Below the pieces are notes generated by a model. That model saw only the letters and a list, made by a program, of their open reading frames with translations, ran no database searches and was not told the origin of the DNA. The translations under genes were made by a program, and so were the position numbers. Positions 6,746 through 6,814 of a stretch of 6,814 bases of DNA are shown here, one piece after another. The stretch comes from an uncultured Pseudomonadota bacterium (GTDB taxonomy: Bacteria; Lernaellota; Lernaellaia; Lernaellales; Lernaellaceae): positions 1-6,814 of the forward strand of contig CALBTQ010000786.1 of NCBI GenBank assembly GCA_937967875.1, written 5' to 3'. Every line of letters starts with the position of its first letter. The first letter of the stretch is position 1.

Positions 6746-6814
6746 TTGTCGCCCTAACAATTCAAGTCAATTAATTTACAATTTGGTTGATTCGTTGACA
6801 GGCATCCGAATCGT
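6746..6814. other. AT-rich intergenic region with possible -35 element and dyads
   Basis: No gene is seen. The stretch is much AT-richer than the coding DNA. TTGACA at 6795-6800 is a perfect -35 consensus; its -10 would fall beyond the window. It lies in the loop of a short inverted repeat, GATTCG (6789-6794) / CGAATC (6807-6812). An imperfect dyad, 6762-6772 against 6780-6790, matches at 8 of 11 positions. Together these suggest the control region of a downstream plus-strand gene. No clear terminator for the acetyltransferase is visible. Confidence 0.3.

Overview
The window is GC-rich, tightly packed bacterial DNA with four genes, all on the plus strand, in two translationally coupled pairs. 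Nothing in it fixes the species. The envelope export machinery and two lipoprotein signal sequences indicate a Gram-negative (diderm) cell. A lipobox Cys followed directly by a long Asp-rich linker recalls proteins from uncultured deltaproteobacterial or Lernaellota-like lineages, but that placement is from memory and has low confidence.

Layout. Positions 1-143 are a short, partly AT-rich upstream region with a nested hairpin at 81-125. Positions 144-1382 encode the periplasmic adaptor (membrane fusion protein) of an RND efflux pump, a predicted lipoprotein. Positions 1379-4438 encode the inner-membrane RND permease, overlapping the adaptor by an ATGA junction. A 103-bp gap follows, holding a plausible sigma-70-type promoter, a 9-bp direct repeat spaced exactly 20 bp and a strong ribosome binding site. 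Positions 4542-5849 encode a lipoprotein with an Asp-rich stalk, a fibronectin-like purple-acid-phosphatase N-domain and a calcineurin-like metallophosphoesterase domain. Positions 5846-6745 encode a GNAT-family acetyltransferase, again joined by an ATGA overlap. Positions 6746-6814 are AT-rich intergenic DNA with a perfect TTGACA near the window edge.

How the genes work together. The first pair should form two parts of a tripartite proton-driven exporter. The outer-membrane channel is not in the window and must be encoded elsewhere. The permease belongs to the branch with VDN in TM4 and VNN in TM10, so its proton relay differs from that of AcrB. The second pair joins an exported phosphoesterase to a cytosolic acetyltransferase. 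The coupling suggests co-production, but no shared pathway can be read from the sequence.

The most interesting points are the 63-residue acidic stalk, the non-canonical metal-site residues of the phosphoesterase, and its coupling to the acetyltransferase. I see no mobile element, CRISPR array, tRNA or rRNA.
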